A stretch of DNA of 64,000 nt from the NCBI GenBank assembly GCA_934501475.1, contig CAKSUL010000001.1, forward strand, positions 1 through 64,000, written 5' to 3'. The stretch is from an uncultured Roseovarius sp. GTDB lineage: Bacteria > Pseudomonadota > Alphaproteobacteria > Rhodobacterales > Rhodobacteraceae. Each line of letters opens with the position of its first letter. Positions within the stretch are counted from its first letter, which is position 1. The notes under the pieces were generated by a model. The model made no database searches and was not told where the DNA came from. It was given only the letters and a program-made list of their open reading frames with translations. Position numbers and translations under genes: made by a program. This document shows, piece by piece, positions 15,767 to 24,975 of the stretch.

Positions 15767-16195
15767 TCAGGTGCGCCGCAGACGGATCACCACATCGACC
15801 GATGCGATTTCGCAGCCCTCGGGCGCGTCGGGAATCCGGGTCATCACCAATTGATCGGCCGGGGCGTCGGAGAGACGGTTTTCGTCCTCCCAGTAGAAAT
15901 GCGGATGGTCATGGGTGTTGGTGTCGAAATAGCTTTTCGAGCCGTCAACGGTGACCTCCTGCATCAGGCCGGCATCGCAAAAGGCGCGCAACGTGTTGTA
16001 GACCGTGGCCAGGGACACGCTTTCGCCCATGGTGTTGACGTCGTCAAACAGGCTTTCGGCTGTGACATGGCGATGCTGGCCGTCACCGATCAGACGCGCG
16101 GCCAGCGCGACACGCTGGCGCGTCGGTCTCAGCCCCGCATCCGACAGCCATTTGGTGGCGCGTTCGATCGCATGTGATGTCATGGCGTTTCGCAT
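15767..16195 (-). CDS. irr: Irr, heme-responsive Fur-family iron regulator
   Basis: The 142-residue Fur-family protein has the DNA-binding winged helix ([35 protein letters not shown]) and the Irr-type motif [12 protein letters not shown] in the dimerisation domain. Alphaproteobacterial Irr accumulates when heme and iron are low and controls heme synthesis and iron uptake genes; heme binding triggers its loss or inactivation. The second Met (position 5, 16183) may be the real start; the first has an agga site nearby. It is divergent from fabA, leaving about 290 bp between them, and is followed directly by the quinone oxidoreductase gene. No clear ICE motif was found by eye. Confidence 0.88.
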   Translation of the reverse strand: MRNAMTSHAIERATKWLSDAGLRPTRQRVALAARLIGDGQHRHVTAESLFDDVNTMGESVSLATVYNTLRAFCDAGLMQEVTVDGSKSYFDTNTHDHPHFYWEDENRLSDAPADQLVMTRIPDAPEGCEIASVDVVIRLRRT

Positions 16196-16484
16196 CCTTG
16201 TTCCTGATCCAGATATAGGGCCTGCAGGGGGGGGATTTCAAATTAAATCCCGCATGTGGCGCAGGATCGCACCGGCAGGCGGGCGGGCGCGGCGGGCTTG
16301 CATGGGTCAATCCCGCGATGTTAGAGGGGGGAAAGTGCTTTGGCATCCTGCCGCCACATGTCAGGATATCGGGGTGCACAAGACCAAAGAACGTCGCACG
16401 CGTTCCGGACAGGGGTTGAGGGTCAACCTGTTGCCGGGACGGGCGCGGCAAGCCTGCGATCAGCAAGAAAGGGAGCCGCGCAAG

Positions 16485-16994
16485 ATGGCTGAATATCCTG
16501 GCAGTTTCGGAAAAGAGGAACTGCTGAAATGTGCGCGGGGCGAATTGTTCGGCCCCGGAAACGCGCAATTGCCCGAACCTCCGATGCTGATGATGGACCG
16601 GATCACCGAAATTTCGGGCGATGGCGGCAGCCATGGCAAGGGTCATGTCGTGGCCGAATTCGACATCACCCCGGACCTGTGGTTCTTCGAGTGCCATTTC
16701 CCGGGCAACCCGATCATGCCCGGCTGTCTGGGCCTTGACGGGCTGTGGCAGTTGACCGGCTTCAACCTGGGCTGGCGCGGCTGGCAGGGGCGCGGCTATG
16801 CGCTGGGCGTGGGCGAGGTCAAGCTGACCGGCATGGTGCGCCCGGACCGCAAAATGCTGACCTATCACGTCGATTTCACCAAGGCCGTTCAGAGCCGCCG
16901 CCTCACGATGGGGGTTGCGGATGGCCGGGTTGAGGCGGATGGTGAGGTGATCTATCAGGTCAAGGATATGAAGGTCGCCCTGTCGGAAAGCTGA
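16485..16994 (+). CDS. fabA: 3-hydroxydecanoyl-ACP dehydratase/isomerase
   Basis: The 169-residue enzyme dehydrates 3-hydroxyacyl-ACP and isomerises trans-2- to cis-3-decenoyl-ACP, the branch point to unsaturated fatty acids. The catalytic His71 sits in [13 protein letters not shown] and the Asp85 in CLGLDGLWQ, matching E. coli FabA numbering plus one. The ATG at 16485 follows a gggag site at 16471-16475. fabB follows after 40 bp and fabI after that, forming a fatty acid operon. Upstream, irr is divergent. Confidence 0.97.
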   Translation: MAEYPGSFGKEELLKCARGELFGPGNAQLPEPPMLMMDRITEISGDGGSHGKGHVVAEFDITPDLWFFECHFPGNPIMPGCLGLDGLWQLTGFNLGWRGWQGRGYALGVGEVKLTGMVRPDRKMLTYHVDFTKAVQSRRLTMGVADGRVEADGEVIYQVKDMKVALSES

Positions 16995-17034
16995 CAATGG
17001 CGGGTCCGATCTGCAACAAGCGAGGGAGAACACC

Positions 17035-18264
17035 ATGCGTCGCGTGGTCGTAACGGGACTGGGGATCGTGTCATCCATCGGCAACAACGCCGATGAGGTG
17101 CTGGCATCCCTGCGCGAGGGGCGCAGCGGGATCACCGCCAATGAGGCGATGATCGAACACGGGTTTCGCAGCCAGGTGGCCGGCGCGGTCGATCTGGATG
17201 TAAGCGAACATGTGGACAAACGCACCCTGCGCTTCATGGGGCCGGGGGCCGCCTATGCCCATATCGCCATGGGGCAGGCGATTGCCGATGCCGGTCTGAG
17301 CGAGGCCGAGATCGTCAACCCGATGACCGGGCTGATCGCCGGATCGGGTGGTCCGTCCACCAGCGCGATATTCGCCGCGCATCAGACGGTTCTCACTACC
17401 GGCGCAACCAAGCGGATCGGCCCGTTTGCGGTGCCCAAATGCATGTCCTCGACAGTCAGCGCCAATCTGGCGACCGCCTATCAGATCAAGGGCATGAATT
17501 TCTCGATCACCTCGGCCTGTTCGACCTCGCTGCATTGCATCGGCATGGCGGCGCAACAGGTGGCATTGGGCACTCAGGACGTCATGTTCGCCGGTGGCGG
17601 CGAGGAACTGGACTGGACGCTGTCCTGCCTGTTCGACGCCATGGGCGCGATGAGCAGCAAGTATAACGACACGCCCGAAAAAGCCTCGCGCGCGTTCGAC
17701 GCGGGGCGCGACGGGTTCGTGATTTCGGGCGGGGGCGCGATCCTGGTGCTGGAAGACCTGGACCACGCCCTGGCGCGCGGCGCGAAAATCTACGCCGAGA
17801 TTACCGGCTTTGCCGCTACCTCGGACGGGGCCGACATGGTCGCGCCCTCGGGCGAAGGCGGTGAACGCGCGATGCGCGGCGCGCTGCGCACGCTGGGCAG
17901 TGACCGCCGGGTCAGCTACATCAACGCGCATGGCACCTCGACCCCGGTCGGCGATGTCGGCGAGGTCGAGGCGGTGCGCCGCGTGTTCGGCCAGGGCAAG
18001 ACCCCGCCGATCAGTTCGACCAAGTCGATGACCGGCCACAGCCAGGGGGCCACCGGCGCACAGGAGGCGATCTACTGCCTGCTGGCGCTGGAACATGACT
18101 TCATCATCCCGTCGATCAATGTGGAAACACTGGACCCCGCCCTGAGCGCCGCCGAGATCGCGACCGCGCGGGTGGACAACGCGGGTCTGGATACGGTGAT
18201 GACCAACAGCTTCGGATTCGGCGGCACGAACGGTTCGATGCTGCTGAGCAAATATCGCGGATAG
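17035..18264 (+). CDS. fabB: 3-oxoacyl-ACP synthase I
   Basis: The 409-residue condensing enzyme extends acyl-ACP, including the cis-3-decenoyl product of FabA. The Cys-His-His triad is visible: Cys162 in [10 protein letters not shown], His299 in [11 protein letters not shown], and Lys330/His335 in [14 protein letters not shown], followed by the [13 protein letters not shown] signature. The start at 17035 follows a gagggag site. Its pairing with fabA supports FabB rather than FabF. Confidence 0.97.
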   Translation: MRRVVVTGLGIVSSIGNNADEVLASLREGRSGITANEAMIEHGFRSQVAGAVDLDVSEHVDKRTLRFMGPGAAYAHIAMGQAIADAGLSEAEIVNPMTGLIAGSGGPSTSAIFAAHQTVLTTGATKRIGPFAVPKCMSSTVSANLATAYQIKGMNFSITSACSTSLHCIGMAAQQVALGTQDVMFAGGGEELDWTLSCLFDAMGAMSSKYNDTPEKASRAFDAGRDGFVISGGGAILVLEDLDHALARGAKIYAEITGFAATSDGADMVAPSGEGGERAMRGALRTLGSDRRVSYINAHGTSTPVGDVGEVEAVRRVFGQGKTPPISSTKSMTGHSQGATGAQEAIYCLLALEHDFIIPSINVETLDPALSAAEIATARVDNAGLDTVMTNSFGFGGTNGSMLLSKYRG

Positions 18265-18272
18265 GGCAGGGT

Positions 18273-19061
18273 ATGAATGCACTCAAGGGGAAACGCGGCC
18301 TGATCATGGGCGTGGCCAATGACCGCTCGATCGCGTGGGGTATCGCGCAGGCGATGGCCGGGGCGGGGGCGGAACTGGCCTTTACCTATCAGGGCGACGC
18401 CTTCGGCAAGCGGCTGGCGCCACTGGCGGCCAGTATCGGGTCGGATTTCATGGTCGATGTGGACGTGACCGACGACGCGTCGCTGGATGCGGCCTTCGCC
18501 GCGCTGGGCGCGCGCTGGCCGCGGATCGATTTCCTGGTCCACGCCATCGCATATTCCGACAAGTCCGAACTGACAGGCCGGTTCCTGAACACCAGCCGCG
18601 CGAATTTCAAGAATTCCATGGATATCTCCTGCTATTCCTTCATCGAGGTGGCGCGGCGCGCGCATCCGCTGATGTGCGAGCATGGCGGCACCCTGCTGAC
18701 GCTGACCTATCAGGGATCGAACCGGGTGGTGCCGAACTACAATGTCATGGGCGTGGCCAAGGCGGCGCTGGAATCGGCCACGCGCTATCTGGCCAATGAT
18801 CTGGGGCCGGAAGGCATCCGCGTGAATGCGATTTCGCCGGGCCCGATGAAGACGCTGGCCGGCGCGGCGATTGGCGGCGCGCGCAAGACCTACAAGCACA
18901 CCGATCAGAATGCGCCGCTGCGCGCCAATGCCACCCTCGAGGCGGTCGGCGGCACGGCGGTCTGGCTGGCCTCGGATGCCGGGGCCTGCACCACCGGCGA
19001 GATCATCCGCGTCGATGGCGGGTTTCACATCCTGGGAATGCCCCAGGCCGAACATCTCTGA
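18273..19061 (+). CDS. fabI: Enoyl-ACP reductase (NADH), FabI type
   Basis: The 262-residue SDR-family enzyme performs the last step of each fatty acid elongation cycle. Signs of FabI are the start GLIMGVANDRSIAWGIAQAMAGAG, the catalytic Tyr156 and Lys163 in YNVMGVAK, the ISPGPMKTLA loop and the C-terminal DGGFHILGM. It starts 8 bp after fabB. FabI is the target of triclosan in other bacteria; whether this one is sensitive is not visible. Two hairpins lie just downstream. Confidence 0.96.
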   Translation: MNALKGKRGLIMGVANDRSIAWGIAQAMAGAGAELAFTYQGDAFGKRLAPLAASIGSDFMVDVDVTDDASLDAAFAALGARWPRIDFLVHAIAYSDKSELTGRFLNTSRANFKNSMDISCYSFIEVARRAHPLMCEHGGTLLTLTYQGSNRVVPNYNVMGVAKAALESATRYLANDLGPEGIRVNAISPGPMKTLAGAAIGGARKTYKHTDQNAPLRANATLEAVGGTAVWLASDAGACTTGEIIRVDGGFHILGMPQAEHL

Positions 19062-19070
19062 TCAGGCCGC

Positions 19071-19150
19071 GCAGGGGGCGCTGCCCCCCGCGGAGAAAAT
19101 TCGCTGAATTTTCGCCGCTCCCCCCGGGATATTTCCGGCAAGAAGAAGGG
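19071..19150 (+). repeat. Dispersed two-hairpin intergenic repeat, copy 2
   Basis: Just after fabI, gggggc/gccccc (19074-19079 with 19083-19088) forms one hairpin and gaaaattc/gaattttc (19095-19102 with 19106-19113) a second, followed by cccccgggatatttccggca and agaagaagg. The whole block matches the reverse complement of 12148-12223. Both copies start within about 35 bp of a gene's stop codon. A terminator or 3'-end processing role for fabI is plausible but unproven. Confidence 0.75.
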
Positions 19151-19160
19151 CGCGGCGTTT

Positions 19161-19190
19161 TGGCTTTTTCTTGGTAAAAATACCTGAAAC
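19161..19190 (-). repeat. GAGTATTTTT/AAGAA repeat family, degenerate copy
   Basis: On the reverse strand this reads about caggtatttttaccaagaaa, close to the repeats at 29008, 33659 and 53296. It lies between fabI and the convergent gene of unknown function at 19216-20136. Confidence 0.5.
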
Positions 19191-19215
19191 GCATGGGTTG
19201 CCACGGGCGCGCAGC

Positions 19216-20136
19216 TCAGAACCATTGCCCCGGTTCCATCAGCCCCAGATCCAGCAACTGCCGGGAATGCCACTCGAAGGGCGTCGAGTTGTGCCATTTG
19301 AACGTGTCGATGTCGAAGGTCGAGCCGGGGTTGCGTTTGAGGGCCTTGGCGGTGCGGAAGGATACGATCGCCGATGTCAGGTTGTTGTGCCAGGGGCAGG
19401 CGTAGGTGTTGTATTCCTCGTCGCTGAACGTGTGATCGTCGCGCAGTGTCAGGCCGGGCCTGGCGCGAAAAATCGCGATGCGGTCGATCTTGCGGCGGGG
19501 TTCGGGGATATGTTCCTCATAGCGCCAGCGCAGCCCGCCGAAGAAATCCAGTTGCCGCTCTTTCGGGTGGTTGTGATTGGCTGGGTCATTGCGCGCCAGC
19601 GCGTAATATCCCGAACGGTCCATGAACGCGTTTTCCAGCGATACGGCGTCGGGATGGGCGGTGAGATCACCCGCGTAGAGGTCGATCACATAGCTGAGCA
19701 TCGCGTCGCGGCGCTCTTCGGTGTGAAAGGCCAGCATCTCGCCGATGGTGCGGGTTTCGCAGAACGGGAAGAACAGGTATTCGGCATTGTAGCAATAATA
19801 GAGCCATTGCCCCGGTGCGGCCTCGATGACGGTGTTGACGGCGTGGGTGAGGCTGTCGCCGCCCGTCAGGTCATAGCTGACCCGGCTCACGCGCGGGGCC
19901 ACATCCGGCGCCATGGTGAACGTGTCGGGCAGAAAGACCAGAACGCTGTGGAACCCGGTGTTCAGGTGGTGGCGCAGCGTGGTGTCAAGCTCGATCTCGT
20001 CCTCGGCAAAGATCAGCGCAATGGGCCCTTTGGCCACCTCGGCGGTGCCGCGTGCCCTGAAATCCGCAAGACCTGTGTAATCCATGACTGCCTGAACCCC
20101 GTTTTGCGTCCCAAACTCTGACAAATTCACCTCCAT
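19216..20136 (-). CDS. Protein of unknown function, possibly glycosyltransferase-like
   Basis: The 306-residue protein has no signal peptide or membrane segment. It contains ALIFAEDEIELDTTLRHHLNTGF then VLVFLPDTF, an arrangement like the start of GT2-type glycosyltransferases of the Glyco_tranf_2_4 sort, and aromatic-rich motifs further on (QWLYYCYNAEYLFFPFCETRTIGEML, MDRSGYYALARND, DEEYNTYACPWHNNL). A DxD-like motif is not clearly placed, so the resemblance is weak. It stands alone, convergent with fabI and divergent from miaB (60 bp apart). I do not recognise a characterised homolog. Confidence 0.7.
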   Translation of the reverse strand: MEVNLSEFGTQNGVQAVMDYTGLADFRARGTAEVAKGPIALIFAEDEIELDTTLRHHLNTGFHSVLVFLPDTFTMAPDVAPRVSRVSYDLTGGDSLTHAVNTVIEAAPGQWLYYCYNAEYLFFPFCETRTIGEMLAFHTEERRDAMLSYVIDLYAGDLTAHPDAVSLENAFMDRSGYYALARNDPANHNHPKERQLDFFGGLRWRYEEHIPEPRRKIDRIAIFRARPGLTLRDDHTFSDEEYNTYACPWHNNLTSAIVSFRTAKALKRNPGSTFDIDTFKWHNSTPFEWHSRQLLDLGLMEPGQWF

Positions 20137-20196
20137 TGCAAGACACCCCCGAACTGATGTAGTCAGACCCCCGGAAACCGCGATGGGGCCAGTGCG

Positions 20197-21534
20197 ATGT
20201 CAGAGCCGAAAAAGCTGTATATCAAGACCTATGGATGTCAGATGAATGTCTATGACAGCGAGCGCATGGCCGAGGCCATGGGCGGGGCGGGCTATACCAC
20301 GACCGAGCGGGCCGAAGACGCCGACATGATCCTGCTCAATACCTGTCACATCCGCGAGAAGGCCGCCGAAAAGGTCTATTCCGAACTGGGTCGCTTTCGC
20401 GATCTCAAGGACGCCAATCCGGAGCTGAAGATCGGCGTGGCCGGCTGCGTGGCGCAGGCCGAGGGCGCCGAGATCATCCGCCGCCAGCCGCTGGTCGATC
20501 TGGTGGTGGGGCCGCAAAGCTATCACCGCCTGCCGCAGATGGAGGCGCGCACGCGCCAGGGGCACACCGCGCTCGAGACCGATTTTCCGGCCGATGACAA
20601 GTTCGACACCCTGCGTCACCGCCCCAAGGCAAGGCGCGGGCCGAGCGCGTTCCTGACCGTTCAGGAGGGCTGTGACAAGTTCTGCGCCTTTTGCGTCGTG
20701 CCCTATACCCGCGGCGCCGAGGCCAGCCGCCCGGTTGACCGCATCCTCGAAGAGGCGCGCGATCTGGTCGAGCGCGGCGTGCGCGAGATCACCTTGCTGG
20801 GCCAGAATGTGAACGCCTATCACGGCGCCGGCCCCGGCGGCGGCGACTGGACGCTGGCGCAGCTGATTTGGGCGCTGGACAAGGTCGACGGGCTGGAGCG
20901 GATCCGCTTTACCACCAGCCACCCCAATGACATGGACGATGCGTTGATCGAGGCCCATGCCAGTTGCGCCAAGCTGATGCCCTATCTGCATCTGCCGGTG
21001 CAATCGGGCAGCGACCGCATCCTGAAACGGATGAACCGCAGCCATACCGCCGAAAGCTATCTGCGCCTGATCGAGCGGATCCGCGCCGCGCGCCCCGATA
21101 TCCTGATGTCGGGCGATTTCATCGTCGGCTTTCCCGAAGAGAGCGAGGCGGATTTCCAGGCCACCTTGGATCTGGTCGAAGAGGTGAAATACGGCTACGC
21201 CTATTCGTTCAAATACTCGACCCGCCCCGGCACCCCCGCCGCCGAGCGCGCGCAGGTCGATGAGGACATCAAATCCGAGCGCCTGCACCGGCTGCAATCC
21301 CTGATCACCCGCCAGCAGCGCGAGGTGCAGGAGGCGATGGTCGGGCGCGATGTCAGGGTCCTGTTTGAAAAACCGGGCCGCCAGACGGGGCAGATGGTGG
21401 GTAAATCCGAATATCTGCACGCGGTGCATGTCACGCCCCCGACGGGCGTTTCGGTCGATGTCGGTGATATCCTCGATGTGAGAATCGTCGAAAGCGGCGC
21501 GAACTCGCTGGCCGGAGAGGTGTTGCGCGGCTGA
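20197..21534 (+). CDS. miaB: tRNA-2-methylthio-N6-dimethylallyladenosine synthase
   Basis: The 445-residue radical-SAM methylthiotransferase modifies A37 of tRNAs reading UNN codons. The N-terminal UPF0004 domain carries three cluster cysteines (Cys14 in TYGCQMN, Cys50 in LNTCHIR, Cys84 in AGCVAQ) and the radical SAM motif is Cys159-x3-Cys163-x2-Cys166 (CDKFCAFC). A C-terminal TRAM domain ([14 protein letters not shown]...) binds tRNA. In many alphaproteobacteria miaB is followed directly by phoH and ybeY; here two envelope genes are inserted first. Confidence 0.97.
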   Translation: MSEPKKLYIKTYGCQMNVYDSERMAEAMGGAGYTTTERAEDADMILLNTCHIREKAAEKVYSELGRFRDLKDANPELKIGVAGCVAQAEGAEIIRRQPLVDLVVGPQSYHRLPQMEARTRQGHTALETDFPADDKFDTLRHRPKARRGPSAFLTVQEGCDKFCAFCVVPYTRGAEASRPVDRILEEARDLVERGVREITLLGQNVNAYHGAGPGGGDWTLAQLIWALDKVDGLERIRFTTSHPNDMDDALIEAHASCAKLMPYLHLPVQSGSDRILKRMNRSHTAESYLRLIERIRAARPDILMSGDFIVGFPEESEADFQATLDLVEEVKYGYAYSFKYSTRPGTPAAERAQVDEDIKSERLHRLQSLITRQQREVQEAMVGRDVRVLFEKPGRQTGQMVGKSEYLHAVHVTPPTGVSVDVGDILDVRIVESGANSLAGEVLRG

Positions 21535-21805
21535 GATCGGCGCGCGCCCGGATGCCCGCGCGCGAATCGGTTCGGACATTCCCGCGCGGGCACTGACCCC
21601 TCATGTTGTGATTGCTCGTCGATCGGGCCCCATCCATGGGCTGCGTGGCCCCGAAATCGGCGTATTTTCGCTTCACAACATGTCGAAAACTGCTAAGGTT
21701 GCAGGATAATTACGAATTCGGCGATGACCTGAGTCCATGGAAAGGACCCGTGTTTTCGCCGTCCGGGGGAACAGAAGAAGGAAAGAGACCGTGACGGGGA
21801 GACTT

Positions 21806-22369
21806 ATGCAGTCAGTCCGCAAATCTCTGAGTGGTGTTGCTGCTGCCGCTTTGGGTGCTGCTATCGTTTTGTCGGGGGGGGTAGGGCACGCCCAGCAGAC
21901 CACAGTGATCGGGGAAAGTTATGTTCCGACGATCTGGGTCGATCCCGACGGGTGCGAACACTGGGTCATGGATGACGGCTGGGAGGGGTATATGTCGCCC
22001 CACACCAACCGTCAGGGCATCCCGGTCTGTCGGCGCGGCAATGTCTGCGGCGTGATGAACAGCGATCAGCTGTTCGCGACCGACAGCGCCAATATCAACC
22101 GGGCCGGGCGCGAGCGTCTGGCCAGCTTCTTCCGTCAGGCCAATGCCATTTCCTATATCATCGTCGGGCATACGGACAGCCGCGCGTCGGACATGTATAA
22201 CATGGACCTGTCGCTGCGCCGGGCCAATTCGGTTGCGCGGGTTGCGGTCAGCACGGGCGCACGCATCGCCGATGTGCGCGGTTACGGAGAACGCATGCCG
22301 GTCGCGCCGAACAATTCTGCGGCCGGGATGCAGAAGAACCGCCGTGTTGAAATCATTTGCATCCGCTAG
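21806..22369 (+). CDS. OmpA-family outer membrane/periplasmic protein
   Basis: The 187-residue product has a Sec signal peptide (cleavage after about GHA29), then a short segment WVDPDGCEHWVMDDGxEGYM (44-63) ending at Cys75, then an OmpA-like peptidoglycan-binding domain (LFATDSANINRAGRERLASF, IIVGHTDSRASDMYNMDLSLRRANSVARV, GYGERMPVAPN, KNRRVEI). The OmpA domain would anchor it to the cell wall. The front segment is shared with the lipoprotein gene that follows 10 bp later and I do not recognise it. The ATG at 21806 follows a ggggaga site. Confidence 0.85.
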   Translation: MQSVRKSLSGVAAAALGAAIVLSGGVGHAQQTTVIGESYVPTIWVDPDGCEHWVMDDGWEGYMSPHTNRQGIPVCRRGNVCGVMNSDQLFATDSANINRAGRERLASFFRQANAISYIIVGHTDSRASDMYNMDLSLRRANSVARVAVSTGARIADVRGYGERMPVAPNNSAAGMQKNRRVEIICIR

Positions 22370-22379
22370 GGGGACGAAC

Positions 22380-22679
22380 ATGAAAATCGTGAAACTGACG
22401 GCCCTTCTGTGCGCCGCTGCGATCGTGGCGGGCTGCGATGCCCCCAAACAGGACAAGACCTATGACCGCGGGTTCGACAGCAAGCACCTGAGCCAGCTCA
22501 AGGCCGGCGTCTGGATCGACCCCAACGGCTGTGACCACTGGATCATCGACGATGGCGCCGAGGGCTATCTGTCGCAGCGTCTGGACAAATACGGCAAGCC
22601 GGTCTGCTCGGGGACGGCACCGCCGAACACCGCCACCGGCGCCTACAAGAGCGGATCAACCGTGTCTGACCCGATCTGA
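22380..22679 (+). CDS. Small lipoprotein sharing a motif with the OmpA-like neighbour
   Basis: This 99-residue product has a lipoprotein signal with lipobox IVAGC (Cys19). Its core WIDPNGCDHWIIDDGAEGYL and the following GKPVC align closely with the front segment of the upstream OmpA-family protein, including both cysteines. It has no OmpA domain. The two genes are 10 bp apart and followed by a strong terminator, so they form a bicistronic unit. They may bind each other or the same ligand in the envelope. Function unknown. Confidence 0.8.
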   Translation: MKIVKLTALLCAAAIVAGCDAPKQDKTYDRGFDSKHLSQLKAGVWIDPNGCDHWIIDDGAEGYLSQRLDKYGKPVCSGTAPPNTATGAYKSGSTVSDPI

Positions 22680-22703
22680 TCGGTGCGCGGCACTGAAACA
22701 CCC

Positions 22704-22736
22704 AAAGCCGCAGGCCTCTGGTCTGCGGCTTTCTGT
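22704..22736 (+). terminator. Rho-independent terminator after the lipoprotein gene
   Basis: An aaagccgcag / ctgcggcttt stem (22704-22713 with 22723-22732) with a 9-base loop is followed by ctgtcgtttt. It ends the OmpA-like/lipoprotein unit and separates it from phoH. Confidence 0.85.
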
Positions 22737-22868
22737 CGTTTTGGGCGGGGCGTCTGCACGGGCGGGCGAATTCAATTCAACGCAACATGCTCTAATTCAC
22801 CGCCACGTCTTGCGCCTGCCTGCGCAAATTGGCACCATCAGGCAATTATAGGACCGAGGGGACAGTGA

Positions 22869-23903
22869 TTGGCCACGACTCAAGCGCCAGAAACACGGGA
22901 TGCGGGTGCCATGCACCAGCAGGCCATCGAATTTCCTGACAATTTCCTGCTGATCGACCTGTGCGGTGAACATGACCGCAATCTGGCCGAGATCGAACAG
23001 ACCATCGGCGTGCAGATCCTGCGCCGGGGCAATCAACTGGTGATCTACGGCGAGGAAACCCCCGTTACCGAGGCCGCAGATGTGCTGAGCGCGCTTTATT
23101 CGCGGTTGGAAACCGGCAAGCAGGTCGAACATGGCGATGTCGATCGTGAATTGCGCATGGGCAACTCCGAATCCGGGCGCCGCGCCGGCGTTGGCATGGA
23201 GGCGGGCGAGGGCGACCAACTGGAGATGTTCCGCGGTGGCAAGGTCGAGATCAAGACCCGCAAGAAGATGGTCGAGCCGCGCACCGAGGCGCAAAAGGCC
23301 TATGTCACCTCATTGTTCGCCAATGAACTGGCCTTTGGCATCGGCCCGGCCGGCACCGGCAAGACCTATCTGGCGGTCGCTGTCGGCGTCAACATGTTCA
23401 TCGAGGGTCATGTGGACCGCATCATCCTGTCGCGTCCGGCCGTCGAGGCGGGCGAGAAACTGGGCTATCTGCCCGGCGACATGAAGGACAAGGTCGATCC
23501 CTACATGCAGCCGCTCTATGACGCGCTGAACGATTTTCTGCCGGGCAAGCAACTGGCCAAGCTGATCGAGGAAAAGAAGATCGAGATCGCGCCGCTGGCC
23601 TTCATGCGCGGGCGCACGCTGTCCAATGCGTTCGTGGTGCTGGACGAGGCGCAGAATGCGACTTCGATGCAGATGAAGATGTTCCTGACCCGTCTGGGCG
23701 AGAACAGCCGCATGGTGATCACCGGCGACCGCACGCAGATCGACCTGCCGCGCGGGGTGACCTCGGGGTTGTGGGACGCCGAACGCCTGCTCAAGACCAT
23801 TCCCGATATCGGCTTCAACTATTTCACTTCCAGGGACGTCGTGCGCCACCCGCTGGTCGCGGCGATCATCAGGGCCTACGAAGCCGACGATCCCGCGCGG
23901 TGA
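22869..23903 (+). CDS. phoH: PhoH-family ATPase
   Basis: The 344-residue protein has a Walker A in [18 protein letters not shown], a Walker B in [24 protein letters not shown] and the [11 protein letters not shown] motif, the standard PhoH/PhoL pattern; an N-terminal KH-like region precedes it. PhoH-like proteins are predicted RNA helicases or ATPases coupled to YbeY in ribosome quality control. The TTG at 22869, six or seven bases after aggggac, is the likely start; the next Met is residue 15. ybeY lies two genes downstream. Confidence 0.92.
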   Translation: MATTQAPETRDAGAMHQQAIEFPDNFLLIDLCGEHDRNLAEIEQTIGVQILRRGNQLVIYGEETPVTEAADVLSALYSRLETGKQVEHGDVDRELRMGNSESGRRAGVGMEAGEGDQLEMFRGGKVEIKTRKKMVEPRTEAQKAYVTSLFANELAFGIGPAGTGKTYLAVAVGVNMFIEGHVDRIILSRPAVEAGEKLGYLPGDMKDKVDPYMQPLYDALNDFLPGKQLAKLIEEKKIEIAPLAFMRGRTLSNAFVVLDEAQNATSMQMKMFLTRLGENSRMVITGDRTQIDLPRGVTSGLWDAERLLKTIPDIGFNYFTSRDVVRHPLVAAIIRAYEADDPAR

Positions 23904-23907
23904 CGAT

Positions 23908-24432
23908 ATGTTCGGTTTTCTGAAGAAATCCCTCGTCGCCCGCCCGCCTGCAGCCCGCGCCGCGCCGCCGGTTCCGGTGGACGCCGAGACTTATGCCACG
24001 CAACTGGCGGCCATCCTGTCGCAACACACCTATCACGGCGCAAGCCAGATCCGCGCGGCGCTCGCCAACCTGCCGCCAAAGACCAGGGATATGCATATCG
24101 GAATCCACCCCGGTCAGGACGGAGCGGGCATGTTTTCGGTGATGATCCATCTTGGCGGGCCCGACATATACGTGCTGAACAAGGCGATCAAGGATCACCG
24201 TTATCTGTTCGATATCAGGTATATGGATGGGCGTCTTAATGTATCGGTTCCACTCTTCGATCCGGATGAGGTGGCGTTTTGCGTCAATGACGTGATCGCT
24301 GATGCGTCCGTCGCCTGGGTCAGGGATCTCTGGGCGCAGGCCGGCCGGACCCACCCCGATCTGCCGGTCATGGTGTTTTGCGAAGACGATTACGGCCATA
24401 CGCCGGTCTGGCTGCAAGGCGAGCCGCAATGA
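23908..24432 (+). CDS. Protein of unknown function between phoH and ybeY
   Basis: The 174-residue protein begins MFGFLKKSLVARPP, followed by a Pro/Ala-rich stretch and an alpha/beta domain (ETYATQLAAILSQHTYHGASQIRAALANLP, MHIGIHPGQDGAGMFSVMIHLGGPDIYVLNKAI, DDYGHTPVWLQG). There is no signal peptide. The gene starts 4 bp after phoH and ends 16 bp before ybeY, so it is in the same operon. Codon use is less GC-biased in the third position than its neighbours, with AT-rich patches around 24170-24300, which suggests later insertion into a conserved gene pair. I do not recognise a family. Confidence 0.75.
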   Translation: MFGFLKKSLVARPPAARAAPPVPVDAETYATQLAAILSQHTYHGASQIRAALANLPPKTRDMHIGIHPGQDGAGMFSVMIHLGGPDIYVLNKAIKDHRYLFDIRYMDGRLNVSVPLFDPDEVAFCVNDVIADASVAWVRDLWAQAGRTHPDLPVMVFCEDDYGHTPVWLQGEPQ

Positions 24433-24448
24433 CAGGCGCGGCGGTCCG

Positions 24449-24943
24449 ATGCTGACCGACACGATGATCGAAGACCCCCGTTGGGACGCCGTCGCGCTGG
24501 ATGAATTGGCCGAGACTGCTGCCGCTGCCACGCTCACTCATCTGGGGCTGAACCCTGCGGATTGGGAAATCTCGATCCTGGCCTGCGATGATGCGCGCAT
24601 TGCCGCGCTCAACGCTGAATTCCGCGACAAGGCGGGCGCGACCAATGTCCTCAGCTGGCCCAGCGAGGACCGCGCCGCTCGGACCCCCGGCGCAGAGCCG
24701 CAATTGCCCGCGCCCGGCCTCGATCCCGAACTGGGCGATATCGCGCTTGCCTATGACACCTGCATGGCCGAGGCGCTTGCGGCGGGCAAGGATCCGGGCG
24801 ATCACGTGACCCATCTGCTGGTCCACGGGGTGCTGCATCTGCTGGGATTTGATCATATCCGTGATGAAGATGCCACCTTGATGGAAAGAATCGAGGCAGA
24901 GATACTTGGCAAACTGGGCCTGCCTGACCCATATTGGGCGTAG
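24449..24943 (+). CDS. ybeY: Endoribonuclease YbeY
   Basis: The 164-residue zinc endoribonuclease takes part in 16S rRNA 3' maturation and ribosome quality control. The metal site is His126-x3-His130-x5-His136 in HGVLHLLGFDH. NVLSWPSED marks the fold, followed by an insertion (about 74-92, Ala/Pro-rich) before GDIALAYDT. The gene is in the phoH-ybeY-corC-lnt order common in alphaproteobacteria. Confidence 0.95.
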   Translation: MLTDTMIEDPRWDAVALDELAETAAAATLTHLGLNPADWEISILACDDARIAALNAEFRDKAGATNVLSWPSEDRAARTPGAEPQLPAPGLDPELGDIALAYDTCMAEALAAGKDPGDHVTHLLVHGVLHLLGFDHIRDEDATLMERIEAEILGKLGLPDPYWA

Positions 24944-24975
24944 ACTGGGCAACAACCAGCATTTGGAAAGAGATA

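Noticed and set aside
20200-21579. 459-codon reverse frame opposite miaB
   Set aside because: It lacks domain signals and mirrors the miaB coding frame.
21535-21805. Possible regulatory RNA between miaB and the OmpA gene
   Set aside because: Only weak, scattered pairing is seen; no known class fits.
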